From positions 1,612,001 through 1,676,000 of the forward strand of contig CANTUV010000010.1 of NCBI GenBank assembly GCA_947685225.1: 64,000 nucleotides of DNA, given 5' to 3'. Shown in pieces: positions 46,153-57,702 of the stretch. The position numbers were made by a program, and so were the translations under genes. The notes under the pieces are model-generated. The model ran no database searches. It was not told the DNA's origin and saw only the letters and a program-made list of their open reading frames with translations. The number at the start of each line of letters is the position of its first letter. The first letter of the stretch is position 1. The DNA is from Garcia nutans. Taxonomy: Eukaryota > Streptophyta > Magnoliopsida > Malpighiales > Euphorbiaceae.

Positions 46153-48051
46153 TTAATCGTCCATCTCTTCCCTAAGAGCGTCTTGTTCCTTCACGAGTGA
46201 CCCATGTGCTATGGAAAGATCTCCCTTTGCTTGGTTCAGCCCCTTGGCCATCGACTCGACTCGGCTCTCCGCCTCGATATCCTGCCAATATGCTTTTATA
46301 GCTCTTTTTTTTACCTTAGCCAAGCATTGCTTAGTGTCCATCTATCTTTTCTTCAGCACTTTAAGCTCCTCTTGGGTCTCTCCATAGGTCGATGCCACCC
46401 CAGCATACCGATCACTCATACTTTGGCACATTAGATAAAACTAAAAAAAATAAAATAAAATATTGCATCAATTAACTAAGCAATAAATATAAACAAGCAG
46501 AGCATCGAACTCCATTTACCTCACTAGTTGTAGCTTGGAATGATTCTAAGAATACTCTCAGACTTATATCATCGAAGTATTTATTCTCTTGAGGTATGTT
46601 CCTCAAGTACTTCCTACACGGGTAACTGACCTGCGAATCCTTAAGCGAAAAATTGTCATCATGTCGAGAAGCAAACGACTTCACAGAAGCTTGTATCAAT
46701 TCTTTTTGCTTGAGCTTGTGCTCGGCCTTATAGCCTTGAATTCCTTCCACCTGCACTCCCAACGATCTTCCTTCTTCTCGCCTCTCATTACGTACCAAGC
46801 TCCTCCCAATTTCAGCCTCTTTGCTACCCTGGTCCACGGCCACAAGTGGAGCAACCATGTCCGCACTGGTTCCAATATTCTTCCCTTTCTCCTTTTTTTC
46901 TCTTTTTGGAGGGCTCTCCAACTTTGTCACTTGGAGAGTCAGTACTCCTTTTTTCTTTAGAGGTTGTTTGGGCAGCCTTCCCTGAACATTATTATCGAAT
47001 AAACTAGCCTTCTGAATGGCCTTCACCCAATCTTTCATTCCTTTCTCCATTTCTGCACATAAACAAAAAATCAGAACATTATTATCGAATAAACTTACCA
47101 GAAATATCAAACAGAAGCTTTACCGACCCGATCCTCAGGGCGTGGCTTAATTGAGTTTTCTCTCAAGGAAAAATATCCCACAATCATATGTAAGACATTC
47201 AACTTCTCTCTTTGAATGTCCTGAGCTATCTTATCAAAGATAGCTCGGTCTTGTACATTAAGATTTCCCTTCTTGATATTTGGCCATGCTCCACCTCGGC
47301 TCCATTTGGTAAGGCAATCAGATCCTCTGGGCTTTTCTAAAATAAAGAACCGATCTTTCCAACCTTTTATTAAATCTAATTTTCCAATGAAAAGAGGGAG
47401 TTTCGGTCTTGCCTGGAGGTACAAAAAATTCTCATCTGATTTTGGCCAAGCCTTAATGAAGTAAAATGCAGCAAGAACCCTATGAGAGGCTTCGACACCT
47501 AGCAACTTGCTAAGCAACTCGAACCCTACTATAGTCCTCCATGCGTTCTGGCTCAGTTTGTCCTGGCGAGATGCCTTTAATATTTAAAAATCACTTGATA
47601 AATGAATGTAGAGAGAACCGAACTCTTGCCCTAAGATCTCCTCGTATATTATCATTTGGTTCACTTCAGGAGTATTATGACCCCGAACTGCTTTCTCTGG
47701 TGATAATATCTTGTGATAAGCAGGTATCCTATATTTTTTGTGGATCCCCTCTAAGTCTTCCTCAATCAAAGTGCACGCGATATCTTTAACCCGAACCTGG
47801 TCAGTAATAGCCTGGGAACCCATATCTCTTCCTTTACTTTTCACCACTTCATCTATAAGGGCCGAAACCGTTGTCGTATTCCTGATTTCTGTAGCTTTGG
47901 CCACATCAATGTTTCCCACACCTTCTAAATCAGATGAGCTACCTACCCCACTACTGAAATCAGAGGGGTCACTATACCATACGAACTTCTCACTTACTCT
48001 TTGTTCATCTATAGATACATGCTCGCTATCCAAACTCATCTTATACGACAT
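46153..48051 (-). pseudogene. Antisense ORF of a Tat-lineage gypsy element, spliced, one stop
   Basis: On the strand opposite gag-pol, 48051-47107 is one frame broken by a single TAA at 47584-47586; the frame resumes without shift as ILKASRQDKLSQNAW, then AAFYFIKAWPKSDENFLYL and WKDRFFILEKPRGSD. A GTAAGT donor near 47099 and TGTGCAG acceptor near 47052 bound a short intron. The next exon (about 47051-46520) is Lys/Glu-rich, and a last part (46430-46153) looks like a coiled coil (EMEKGMKDW, then VESMAKGLNQAKGDLS). The protein resembles the plant 'putative gypsy type transposon' domain found in antisense ORFs of Grande and Retand. Its function is unknown. Confidence 0.6.
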
Positions 48052-48388
48052 ACAAAATTACAGAAGTAAAATTAAAAAAGCAAAACTCACCAATTATTAC
48101 CAGAAACTCATCAAACTACAAACTCTAGCTCACCCTAAATCGAACCTTCATACACACACAAAAACTTACTAGAGTAATCGAACTTCAATTAGTCAAAATA
48201 GGTGACTAATGATCATCGTCTCAACCCTTATTTATAAGCCCCATCTCATTTATGGCACAGGGTGGGAAAATTGGCTGCTTTTTTTCGCCCTTCTAATATT
48301 CAACAACCCGATCGTCACCCCCTTTGATGGATGACATGTATTTTTCACAACATTCGACATAAATATCAATTTACTAAGGAGTGACTAG

Positions 48389-48752
48389 TGATACTACTCC
48401 TACCATACCGAACTGGATGATTGAACTTCGACGATCGAACCTTATGATGTCCAGACGATAGTCGGCATGACATGACAAAAAGTATGATGGTGACACCTGA
48501 AATATCCGTTGACCCTGGTAGGTTGTCTCAGACACATCCACTATGTATAGGGATAGGCCCCTATAGGTAAAGGATTTGAAAAGTACTTTCATTTTTTACT
48601 TTTAAGCTCGTCTATTATGCAGGCTACTAACTTAGGCATCGGAGTCTTCCCACTGAAGTTCGGTCATTCATTTCTTAACCTTACAGGCAATACGAGCTGA
48701 ACCTAAATCTTTGAACTAGAGCAAAAGTCCTCAAAATCGACCTGCCATTGCA
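48389..48752 (+). repeat. 3' LTR of the gypsy element
   Basis: Begins TGATACTACTCCTACC and ends CCTGCCATTGCA. It is colinear with the 5' LTR with many substitutions and shares the same length of about 364 bp. The sequence just upstream (AAGGAGTGAC) is only weakly purine-rich, so the polypurine tract is degraded. Confidence 0.85.
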
Positions 48753-49434
48753 TATGATACATAACTTCTCGTACTCTTTCCAATTGCAAATTGCGTGGAC
48801 TTCTTAAGTGCTAATTTATTTGATTTCGTTTTTATAAGCTAATATGTAATACAAAATTGTTGCTCTATCTTTTATCATAGTGCAGTGGGCATCACCTTCT
48901 TTTTGTAAGATGAGTGATCTGTTGTCCAGTGAAGGTTTTGATGAACCTATCTCTTGATGTATTGTATTTCTTGTTCATTAATGATAGTCTACTTCCACTG
49001 GCAAAAATAATTATAATAATTAATGCAAAATTGGCTAATAAAATTTAATGATCGACATTAAAATTAAATATTACAATAATAAATAAGAATATTATTTTTA
49101 TGTTATAATAAAATTTATTATATATCATTAATAATTTAATATTATATGCAAAATATTTTAATAAAAATAACTATGTATCTTAATTAATTTATATTTATTT
49201 ATATGAAAATATATTAATATTTAAAATTTTAAAAATTTAAATTACGATGTCTAGATATATTTTTACTTTATAGTTATTTTAAATTTTAATAATAATTATT
49301 TTTCAAAATTAAAAAATACAATATTTTAGATTTCGATAAGAAAGTAAAAAAAAAATAGAAAAGGAACAAAAAAAAAGCATGGTTAAATGGGTATTTCACT
49401 ACCACAAAAAACAATAATCTTTGTGGCAATTTTA

Positions 49435-49869
49435 GAGAGAGTTTGGCTAAATTTATAAGCTGGTCAAACAGTTTATAAGTTATAAATTTAAGTTGATATA
49501 TTTGTTTAAATAATTTTATAAATTATAAGTTCAGCTGATAAGTTAAAAAAATAAGTTGTGAGAGACCAATTTATTATTTTGATACTTATAATCACTTGAC
49601 TTATAAATTAGTATGATCAAGTAATTTATTATATTGATCATATTTATTAAATAAATGCTTATGTAATATAATTTGATACTATTTTTAATTATTTTAATAA
49701 TAAAATGTGCTTATAAATTTTTTTACTAAATATATTATGTACTTATAAATTATTTATACGCACTCAAACAAACATATAGATTTTTAAATTTTAAATGCTT
49801 ATAAGATCTGTTAACTTATAAGCATATTCTTATAAGCTAATTTTTATAAGTTAGGCTAAACAACTCTTA
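49435..49869. mobile_element. MITE candidate
   Basis: The left end AGAGTTTGGCTAAATTTATAAGC and the right end, which reads inverted as AGAGTTGTTTAGCCTAACTTATAA, are imperfect terminal inverted repeats. TTATAAG motifs recur through the AT-rich interior in both orientations. No coding is seen. The target duplication is unclear. Confidence 0.45.
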
Positions 49870-52506
49870 GTATATCTAGAATTATAATTTTAAATGTTGA
49901 TTTTTTTTAAGTTCGCAATTGTAATTTAGAAGTTAGAAGTGTGTTCGAGATAATTTTTATTTTTTTGTTTATTTTTTTAAGAAAAAAAATAAAAACATAT
50001 TAGATAATATCATTAAATTTTAGATTTTTTTATTAAATAAAAAATAATTTTTGATAAATATGAAATCTATAAAATATGGTTTTTATGATTTTGATTTTGA
50101 GAATATATTTATATCAATAAAATATTTATTTTTCTCTCTTTACTATTTTTTATTTTTTGTATATATTTTTCTTTCTTTTATTTTTAAATCTAATTATAAA
50201 ATAACATGTCTATCTTTTTTTTAAATTATTTTTTTATTTTAATAATTTTATTTTTTTAAATTATCTAAAATATCTGATTAATATTATAATATATCATTAG
50301 AATAAACAATATATTTTTCCTAATAGATGAAAAAATTTATATTTATGTATGTATCGTAAAAAATTATAATTTTTTTTAAATATAAAGCAGATCTTTAAAA
50401 AAAATAGAAAATAAAAAATAGATAATTATTTTTTTATTTTAAAAAATAAAAAACTTAAAACGCATGGCCTAAGTTTTAAAGCCGGTTATTAGAAAAATAT
50501 TAATTGGGATAAAAAAACAATGATTTTTTTTTACAAAAAAGAAAATGATTTTATTGATTATGAGACCATAGTAAATTAGGAAATCAAATTTTAATACTAA
50601 AAACAGGCATAAGAATTCACGACCTTAGCTGATTCATGAACGCTCAAACAAATAAAATTATAAAAATAATTTAGAACAATACAAAAAATAAAACAATCAT
50701 CTAAACTTGATTTCAACTTATAAAAAATTATCATGAATCCACTTCAAACACTTATGAACCATGATAGGTAGTGAAAATTGCTCCCATCTAAGGATTAATA
50801 TGCCCACAAAGAGAATAACACTTTAAAACTACATGAAGAAATTGTTGGGTTAATTTTAAATTATTCTTATTTTGGATGTTAAATTTCTTTATTTAAGAAT
50901 TTTTTTTTTATTATAAATTAATCTTTTTAATTTGTTATTATTTAGAAAACTTGTTAAATGAGACTTCCAATTCTTCGTAAATAAGATTTTTATTTTTTCC
51001 TATTCAAGTTAAGCACACCTATATAAATATATATATATATATATATACACGCTGAATATATAAATATTTGCAATGTAATAGTTCTATATGTTTTTCTTTA
51101 TGCTTACAGCGTATAATTAGGTTAAGAGTTTTGAGTATTTCTTTTTGTTCCTCTTATTTTTTAAGTTTTCAGTTAATTTTATTATTATTTTATTTGTGGA
51201 CGTAAGTTTACACTGAACTATATTAAAATTTTGTTTGCTCGTATATTTTAAGTTTACTTTTTTATTTTTTAATTTATATTTTATATTTATTTTATTATTT
51301 ATATTATATCAACCTATATAAATATTTTTGCGATTTTATTCCCAATAGAAATGAACTTGAAAAAGGCAGAAATGTTTAGTTGTAGAAAATAATTTAAGTT
51401 TTTTCAGGAAATTTTATAAAAAAATGAAAAATAAAATATATTATTTAGTTATAAATATTTTTCATTTAAAAAATTAGAAAATAATTGAGTTTTAGAAAAC
51501 TACTTATTCAATTTTTGTTTACTCTTTTATTATTTTTATTTGAAAAATAGTTAGATAATAGAAATTAGGAAAATTAAGAAATAGAAAACAAAATCAGAAA
51601 ATAAAAAATAGAAAATCTATATATACTATACTAAATTTATAATCACTAACAGCATATTATGACACATGTCTTTTTATAATCTTACCATGTGTCACATTTA
51701 ATGACAATAAATTCTTTATATATTAAATTTAAAATAATAATTCTTAAATTTTAATTTTTAAATTAAATCTTTGAAATAAATAATAAAATAAATTAAAATC
51801 ATAAATTTCAAATTAAAAAATTGAAATGTTAATCTTAAACAATATTCTTATATAACCAATTTTTAATTCTAAGATTTATATTTTTGAATTTTAATATATA
51901 TATATATATATTATTTTTCATTAATTCAAATCTTGAACCGTCAGTTCTAATTTTAATTTAAAAAATTAAAAATCTAAACCGAATTCTTATTTGGACCAAT
52001 GAATTATATTGATAGTTTATGATTTGGGTCATGGATCACAGAAAACTGAGGTTATGATTACTTTTGTTAGTAAAATAAATATTTATTTAGTTAAAATTAT
52101 TATAAAATTTAAAAAATAAAAATATCCATAACATAACACTAGATTTTTTTAGCAATTTCCAAAATTAATTAGCACATTGAAGAACGAAAATTGAAAAATT
52201 AAAAAATATAAAATAAAACTAAAAACAATAAAATAGAAGATATTTTCCATAATTATTTAACACCTTGAAGAATGAAAATTTTAAAAAATAGGAGCCATAA
52301 AATAAAAATCAAAAATATTTTTTTATAACTAAATATATCCAAATTTACGTTATATTTCCAATGCTCAAAAGAGGATTTTTCCATGAACTACCAATGGACC
52401 TACCTATCCTTTTCAGAATGGTTTAGGTATCCCTAACTGCACGTGTAGTTTTCCATTTTATAGCCAAACTAACAACTGCTCCAAGCATGTCCAAAGCTTC
52501 TTTAGG

Positions 52507-52883
52507 CTTTGTTTATTTTATGGTTTGTTATGATATAGTATGATTTAAATTTTATTTATTTTGATTTCCATCTTGAATAATATGGTTTTTTATAATAATT
52601 TCATAATTTAAAAATCATGAATTTTCAAACTTTTTTATAGTTTTATAATTTTATATTTCAAAAATATCAAAAATAAAATTTTTAATTACTAAATATAAAT
52701 AAATAATTTTTCATCTCCATAGCATATTAAATTCTTAAAAATATAATTAAATTAAACAAAAATATTTATAGTTAACCATACTATATCATGTCATCTTTTT
52801 AAATATAATAAATATTATTTCCAATATCATACAATATAATATCATACATTACTATATTATTATACTGCTAGTTTTCTAAACAA
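52507..52883. mobile_element. MITE candidate
   Basis: The left end has GCTTTGTTTATTTTATGG followed by TATGATATAGTATGATT. The right side, read inverted, has AGTTTTGTTTAGAAAAC followed by TATGATATTATATTG-like motifs and further inside GACATGATATAGTATGG. The paired ATGATATAGTATGG motifs in opposite orientation suggest a small inverted-repeat element. Confidence 0.4.
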
Positions 52884-53572
52884 AACTTTTTGCAAAAGAT
52901 TTTCATATGTCCTGTGGCATACAATCCACCACAAAACTAGCAAACCAACCTTCCAAACTCATCACTTTGAGGTAAAATTATATCAAAACCCCATATTTGC
53001 TAAACATCACGTGCAAATGGAGTTTTCCTCCCTTCCATAAAATTTGGATGGAGAATTTTTATTTGAAATCTAACTTTTGTAGAAATAATCTCCAATCATA
53101 AATTCTTTCAAAACCCTACATTTGCCAAACATGGAGTTTTCCTCCCTTTCATAAAAGGAAAATTATTACATAGGATGAGATTACCATATTATTATGCTAA
53201 TGCGATAGTTCCATTCAATAAAAAAAATAAATTTATCTATTATAAGTTAATTTTTATTAGGTGAATATATATTCATTTATAATTTATGAAAAAATATCTT
53301 TAATTTATCCACCCATAATTTATAAAAAAAACTAATTGTCTAAAAATTATTGGACTGAACTACCAAATTGATACGAGGTACTCGTATCCTATCTAATAAT
53401 TTTTGAATAAATTACATTCGTCGTCGTCCATGAAGAATTTATTAACGCACAACATCATATCCAATAATTATTGGACCAAACTACCACATCAGGAGTACCA
53501 CATCAGCCTCATGATGTGGTGATTATCAGTCATTTCTAAAGAATTTACTAATGCACGTTAGGCTAATCCATG

Positions 53573-54621
53573 TTATTTTTTGCCTGATTCACTAATGGCT
53601 ATCATATATAGCGCTATAAAATATATAAAGGGAAAAGAGGTGCAAGGATTCGACTATGCACCACTCACATAAAAGATTAATATTTTAACCATCCAAGTTA
53701 CATATTAATTTGTGTGAATAAAGTTAATTTATTTATATTAATACTATAATTTGCTGGAAAAATTATAAATTATAAAGTAATTCCATATATTTATTAATTA
53801 TTTTTATCTAAAGTTTAAATATTTATAATTAATTATAATATTTATAATAAATTATAATATTTATGATAAATTATAATATTTTAAATTATTATAATAATTA
53901 TAAATATTTAATATTTTAATAATATAATAATATAATAATAATTAAACTTTAGAATTTTATAAATATTAATATTATAATTATTAAATATTTATAATTATTA
54001 ATATTTATAATTATTAAATATTTATAATTATTAATATTTATAATTATTATAATATTAATTATAATATTAATATTTACAAAGTAAATATTAAATTACTTTA
54101 GATTATTATTATAATTATAAATATTATAATTAATTATAAATATTTAAACTTTAGAAAATAATAATTAATATTTATATGGAATTACTTTGTATTTTTGTAA
54201 TAATATTATAATTATTATTATAATATTAAGATTTATAAAATTCTAAAGTTTAATTATTATATTATTAAATATTTATAATTATTATAAGAATTTAAAATAT
54301 TATAATTAATTATAAATATTTAAACTTTAGATAATAATAAATAATAATTATATGAAATTACTTTATCCTTTGTAATTTTTCAGCAAATTATAGTATCAAT
54401 ATAAATAACTAATCTTATTTGCACAAATCGACATTTAGCTTGAATGATTAAAATACTTATCTTTTATGTAAGTAGGATTCAAACCCTCCACCACTCTTTT
54501 ATTTTTATTTAATTTTTAAAGAAATTGTTAGGATACGACGCCATGTCACCTCCTAATATAATATGGCAATCCTTTATGGCGTCGCATAAAATTACCATTA
54601 ATGAATCGGATAAAAAAATAA
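53573..54621. repeat. Large inverted repeat / foldback element, about 1.05 kb
   Basis: The left arm (from about 53573: TTATTTTTTGCCTGATTCA, then CTATGCACCACTCACATAAAAGATT, shown here only in outline, and ATACTATAATTTGCTG) is matched in reverse on the right by CAGCAAATTATAGTAT at about 54383-54398, TTATGTAAGTAGGATTC at about 54462-54478 and TTAATGAATCGGATAAAAAA at about 54598-54617. The arms meet in a very AT-rich centre near 54080. Such a structure would give a long hairpin transcript. A related, shorter copy of the terminal motif (TATAGCGCC...GCGAATTAAATG) lies at about 54730-54780. Confidence 0.75.
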
Positions 54622-55175
54622 TATTATATCCTCTTCCATTTATATTTAATTTTTAAGAAAAATATTAGAAGATGACGTGGTACATAATGTGGCACCATAT
54701 CATTTTTTTTATATGATATAGTAATTTTTTATAGCGCCAGGTATGCACCACATAGAATTATTATTAGCGAATTAAATGAAATAATAATATTAGAATTATA
54801 GTGTTATAGAAGTGTAAGCTTCAGAAATTATTATTTTTTATTAGAATTATAATATTTTTAAAAAATAAAATTTAATTAATTTTTACTTTTAAATTAAAAT
54901 TTATGGTTGGTATGATATATAAGTGGGATATGAACTAAATTCGTATTAAAATTTTATGAAATTATAAATATCAACGTGCCATAATTAAGGATAAGGACTC
55001 ATCATCCAGGTCGCGCAAAAGAGCACAGTAGACGGATGGGTGACTCACTCATCCTTCCAAACTCAATTTCATCATGTCTTCTCCAGAGCTTATGCTCATC
55101 TTCTCGCTTAACTGTTCAGCGTTTGCGCAGTAAACAACGAAAACAAACAAAGGCTCTTTTTCTCTCTTATTAGCA
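54622..55175 (+). promoter_or_regulatory. Upstream region of the acyl-activating enzyme locus
   Basis: Between the inverted repeat and the AAE start codon. A TGACTCA motif (bZIP/GCN4-type) at 55041-55047 is embedded in an imperfect palindrome with GGATG and CATCC on either side. The stretch from about 55000 is CT-rich and could be the 5' leader. No clear TATA box is seen. Confidence 0.35.
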
Positions 55176-57541
55176 ATGGCTTACAAAGCTCTAGACGCTA
55201 TCTCCGTTTCCGACATTGAAGCTCTTGGAATATCTTCTGAAACAGCAAAGAACCTTCACACAGAAATCGCTCAAATCATCACTAGTTACGGTTATGCCAC
55301 TCCCGATACATGGAACCATATTTCCAAACGCCTTCTTAATCCTCACCTTCCTTTCTCTTTTCATCAGATGATGTTTTATGGCTGCTATAAGGATTTTGGC
55401 CCTGACCCACCTGCTTGGTTACCCGATCCGTATGATATTATTTCTTTTCTACTTTCCTTTTTTCCCCGAGATAAATGAAGAGTTCATTGAGTTTTGTAAC
55501 TGTTTCTTTGATAGGAAGAGTGCAGCTTTGACAAATGTAGGCCAGCTCTTAGAGAGGCGTGGAAAAGAGTTTTTGGGTGAACTTTATTTGGATCCCATTT
55601 CAAGCTTCTCTGCTTTTCAGGAATTTTCTGTTTCGAATCCTGAGGTGGGACTTTACATGTTTAAAATGTTTATCACAAGTTTCTTGTGCCAATTTCACCC
55701 ATTATTTCCTGTGCTTTGGTCAATCAGGTCTATTGGAAAATTGGCTGGATGAAATGCTTATAGCATTTTCAGTACCTCCGCAATGTATTTTGCGTGAGAA
55801 TTCATCTGGGAAAAGTGCCTTGCTAAACCCAGGTGGGCAATGGCTTCCTGGAGCATACGTGAATCCTGCTAGGAATTGCTTGAGTTTGAATTGTAAAAGA
55901 ACTTTGAATGATTCGGTGATCAGATGGCGTGATGAAGGAAGTGATAATTTCACTGTAAACAGCATGGCACTAGCGGAATTGCGCACAGAGGTTTGGTATG
56001 CTAATTTTCATCTCTTACCAGCTGTTTAATGATGGATTTTTTTTTAAGTTATGATTTAAAATTCTCCCTCTGTTTATTGGCCATCTATGTAATTGGCAGT
56101 GGCTCTCACTCTTCAATTTATAGTATTACAATTGTACCGCTATCGTACATGTTTCTGTTTTTATTGTTGGTCTAGGTAGAGTAAATGGCATAAAAGAATT
56201 CATGTAGTCACTCTAGTTTATCTGACATTACGAGTTAATTGAAGCGAATTAACATTATTCTTTTTGTTATGATGAATTGTTTTGTTATTTAACTGAATAA
56301 TATGAGAAGTTTGAGACTGCACAATGAAATTCACTCATTTTCATAATAATTAACTTTTTTTTACTGTAATAAGGCTGATTTGACTATTCTTGAATTTTTA
56401 TTTTACAAGGCGCTCTTTATTCTATAAGTTTTGACAAAGTCTAAAACAAGATTCTTTTTGCGCTACAACTTGTAGGCTAGTTGCACATGCAGTCAATGCA
56501 CTGGGTTTGGACAGAGGATCTGCAATTGCAATTGATATGCCAATGAATGTAAAGTCTGTGATTATCTACTTGGCCATTGTTCTGGCAGGATATGTAGTCG
56601 TCTCTATTGCAGATAGTTTTGCTCCTCTGGAGATATCAACAAGGCTGAAAATTTCAGAAGCAAAAGCGATATTTACTCAGGTTCATCATATCCCTCTTTT
56701 CATTCAAATATGAAACTTATTTTGGATTTTCATGGTTATTTTTGTTTAATTGAAGCACTTCTGGAATTACTCGGTGGCCTTTTATTTTGTATTTTGCTTT
56801 CCATATTCTTGCTTGGCCTTTATATGTGAGTTTTTGCTGGAGAAGCTGATAGAGTTTACGCTGATTATGTGTACTTAAGCTCCAATACTATTTATATGTT
56901 TTGTCATATAACATAAAGAATGTAAAATCAACATGATTTTATTAAGTCGCATCTGTCATTAGCAAATTAAAATATATGATTGCATAAGCATCGCCAAAGA
57001 TTGTGATTCTGTGAACATTCTGTTTGGGCTCACTTGATAGGCCCTCTTACTGACATCATACATTTATATCATCAGATTGGAAATTGTTATACTTTTAATT
57101 TGTTTAGTAAACCTATGATGGTTTATTAGTATAGTCAACTAGACTTGATTGCCTTCTTTTTTCCCTATCTATCACTAAGTTGTCTCTGTTGGTATATATT
57201 TGAGCCAAGGTTGAGAATTTGGCTTTGGGTCCACAAATATGTTTAAGAAAGAACCGATTGAGTAGTTCTATGAGGTAAGGGTGGATGCAGGAATTGAAAT
57301 CAGTGGGGGCTTTGTTGAACCTATGTTTCAATAACTTTTATTATTTTATAAAATAATTTTCCATTTTAAAATAATAAATTTAACACTTACGAATATGTCT
57401 TAATTCACCAGTCAATGATGTAAATTAATTAGAAATAAGTGTAAAAAAGAACGATTTGAAAATTTGAAAATTTTATCCCCAACACAGTCAATGCAATATA
57501 ATTCTGCATATGTGGGTGTAGTAGCTGTATATTTGCTGTCC

Positions 57542-57602
<61 letters not shown>

Positions 57603-57702
57603 AATAAATAGAACAAAAAAAATAATAAATGCAAGCTTTTACTCAAACCCCAGGGAACAAGTTTGAGTAAAAGTTATATATATATATATATATATATATT
57701 TA
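57542..57702. repeat. (TA)n(GA)n and (TA)n microsatellites in AAE intron 4
   Basis: About 13 TA units followed by about 14 GA units at 57542-57599, and a second TA run at about 57676-57702. The sequence between them includes AAGCTTTTACTCAAACC and TTTGAGTAAAAGTTA, which are partly inverted. Confidence 0.9.

Larger units (their letters stand above)
40751..48752 (+). mobile_element. Degenerate Ty3/gypsy retrotransposon, Tat-like, RT core deleted
   Basis: Two LTRs of about 364 bp bound an interior with, in order, a primer-binding site, gag, protease, the first part of the reverse transcriptase region, integrase, and a 3' region with a tandem repeat and an antisense ORF. Reverse transcriptase and RNase H are almost entirely missing between about 43840 and 44020, so it cannot be autonomous. 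The LTRs differ at many positions and the genes carry frameshifts and stops, so the insertion is old. An antisense ORF between pol and the 3' LTR is known in Tat-lineage elements (Grande, Retand), which supports the lineage call. CATAT next to both outer edges may be the target duplication but does not agree with the expected LTR ends. Confidence 0.85.
48753..53572. other. AT-rich gene-free region with MITE-like insertions
   Basis: No exon or RNA gene is recognised over 4.8 kb. Two candidate MITEs are listed separately. A TA-repeat lies at 51025-51048. A higher-GC patch at 52380-52500 and a duplicated segment at about 52985-53160 are the only other structures noticed. Confidence 0.5.

Noticed and set aside
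40746..48755. CATAT as the gypsy target-site duplication
   Set aside because: CATAT adjoins both outer edges, but accepting it requires an LTR ending in TTG rather than CA and does not fit the spacing to the primer-binding site; kept only as a possibility.
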